This document shows positions 47,942 through 48,041 of a stretch of DNA of 48,041 bases, piece by piece (the stretch's first letter is position 1; the number at the start of each line of letters is the position of its first letter). Both the position numbers and the translations under genes were made by a program. This stretch comes from Streptococcus parasanguinis (GTDB lineage: Bacteria > Bacillota > Bacilli > Lactobacillales > Streptococcaceae), in NCBI GenBank assembly GCA_018365265.1, contig JAGZKI010000010.1, positions 1 through 48,041 on the forward strand. Reading direction: 5' to 3'. A model generated the notes under the pieces. The model was given only the letters and a program-made list of their open reading frames with translations. It had not been told where the DNA came from and did no database searches.

Positions 47942-48041
47942 AGCTAAGCGACTACCTTATCTCACAGGGGGCAACCCCCAACTACTTCCGGCGTTCTAGG
48001 GCTTAACTGCTGTGTTCGGCATGGGTACAGGTGTATCTCCT
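47942..48041 (-). rRNA. rrf: 5S ribosomal RNA (partial, 5' end beyond window)
   Basis: The complement begins AGGAGATACACCTGTACCC and continues with CCGAACACAGCAGTTAAGCCC and GTAGTTGGGGGTTGCCCCC, the conserved 5S core, ending near GGTAGTCGCTTAGC. Roughly 15-20 bases of the 5' end lie outside the window. It marks the end of an rRNA operon reading leftward. Confidence 0.95.

Noticed and set aside
1..48041. CRISPR array, prophage, toxin-antitoxin or defence genes
   Set aside because: No regularly spaced repeats, phage genes or defence families were found; all sizeable genes are conserved metabolic, translation, transport or envelope genes.

Overview
This window is a low-GC Gram-positive chromosome from the genus Streptococcus, most likely an oral mitis/sanguinis-group species of the S. 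parasanguinis type. The genus call is firm; the species call is a guess. The evidence is the FabT/FabK-type fatty-acid cluster with FabM, the manLMN-manO PTS block, CcrZ, split glyQ/glyS, tRNA-Asn next to 5S rRNA, and a YSIRK-type surface protease. Nearly every gene has a recognisable family, and there is no prophage, insertion sequence or CRISPR array.

Layout. 1-1650: amino-acid permease with a CodY-like box in its leader. 1651-5550: glyQ-glyS-DUF896 operon read leftward behind a glycine T-box. 5552-10300: a large secreted subtilisin-like protease whose promoter carries CodY-like and WalR/VicR-like sites. 10300-14520: aldo/keto reductase with a small membrane protein, nagA with a NagR-type operator, and a Na/Pi cotransporter-PhoU fusion. 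14580-20140: the rimP-nusA-ylxR-ylxQ-infB-rbfA translation operon. 20140-23400: ecsA-ecsB-ccrZ-trmB, divergent from hit and a small YtxH-like gene. 24196-26400: tsaE-GNAT-LCP operon. 26391-26771: a gene-free stretch with a repeat element. 26772-30440: purine-type permease, HAD phosphatase and adhP. 30670-33970: manLMN-manO. 33958-35510: serS behind its own T-box. 35506-46400: the complete type II fatty-acid synthesis cluster (fabM, fabT, fabH, acpP, fabK, fabD, fabG, fabF, accB, fabZ, accC, accD, accA) read leftward. 46356-47800: aspartate kinase. 47826-48041: end of an rRNA operon (tRNA-Asn and partial 5S).

How the genes work together. The fab/acc cluster makes malonyl-CoA (AccABCD), loads it on ACP (FabD, AcpP), starts chains (FabH), elongates them (FabF, FabG, FabZ, FabK) and adds unsaturation (FabM). 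FabT boxes lie before fabT and, as a pair, before fabK. The man operon, adhP and nagA carry CcpA-type cre matches, as expected for fermentative sugar use; adhP also has a Rex-like site. Both tRNA-synthetase operons are controlled by T-box leaders.

Most interesting structures: (i) a paired-hairpin intergenic element present at 4031-4140 and 26571-26690 with the same architecture but different stem sequences; (ii) a duplicated glyQ start in the glyQ leader that creates a 30-codon upstream ORF; (iii) a surface-type protease with no LPXTG anchor; (iv) twin FabT boxes inside a 13-bp inverted repeat before fabK; (v) WalR-type boxes at the protease and fabM promoters; (vi) a probably leaderless tsaE. 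No clearly new multi-gene system is visible.
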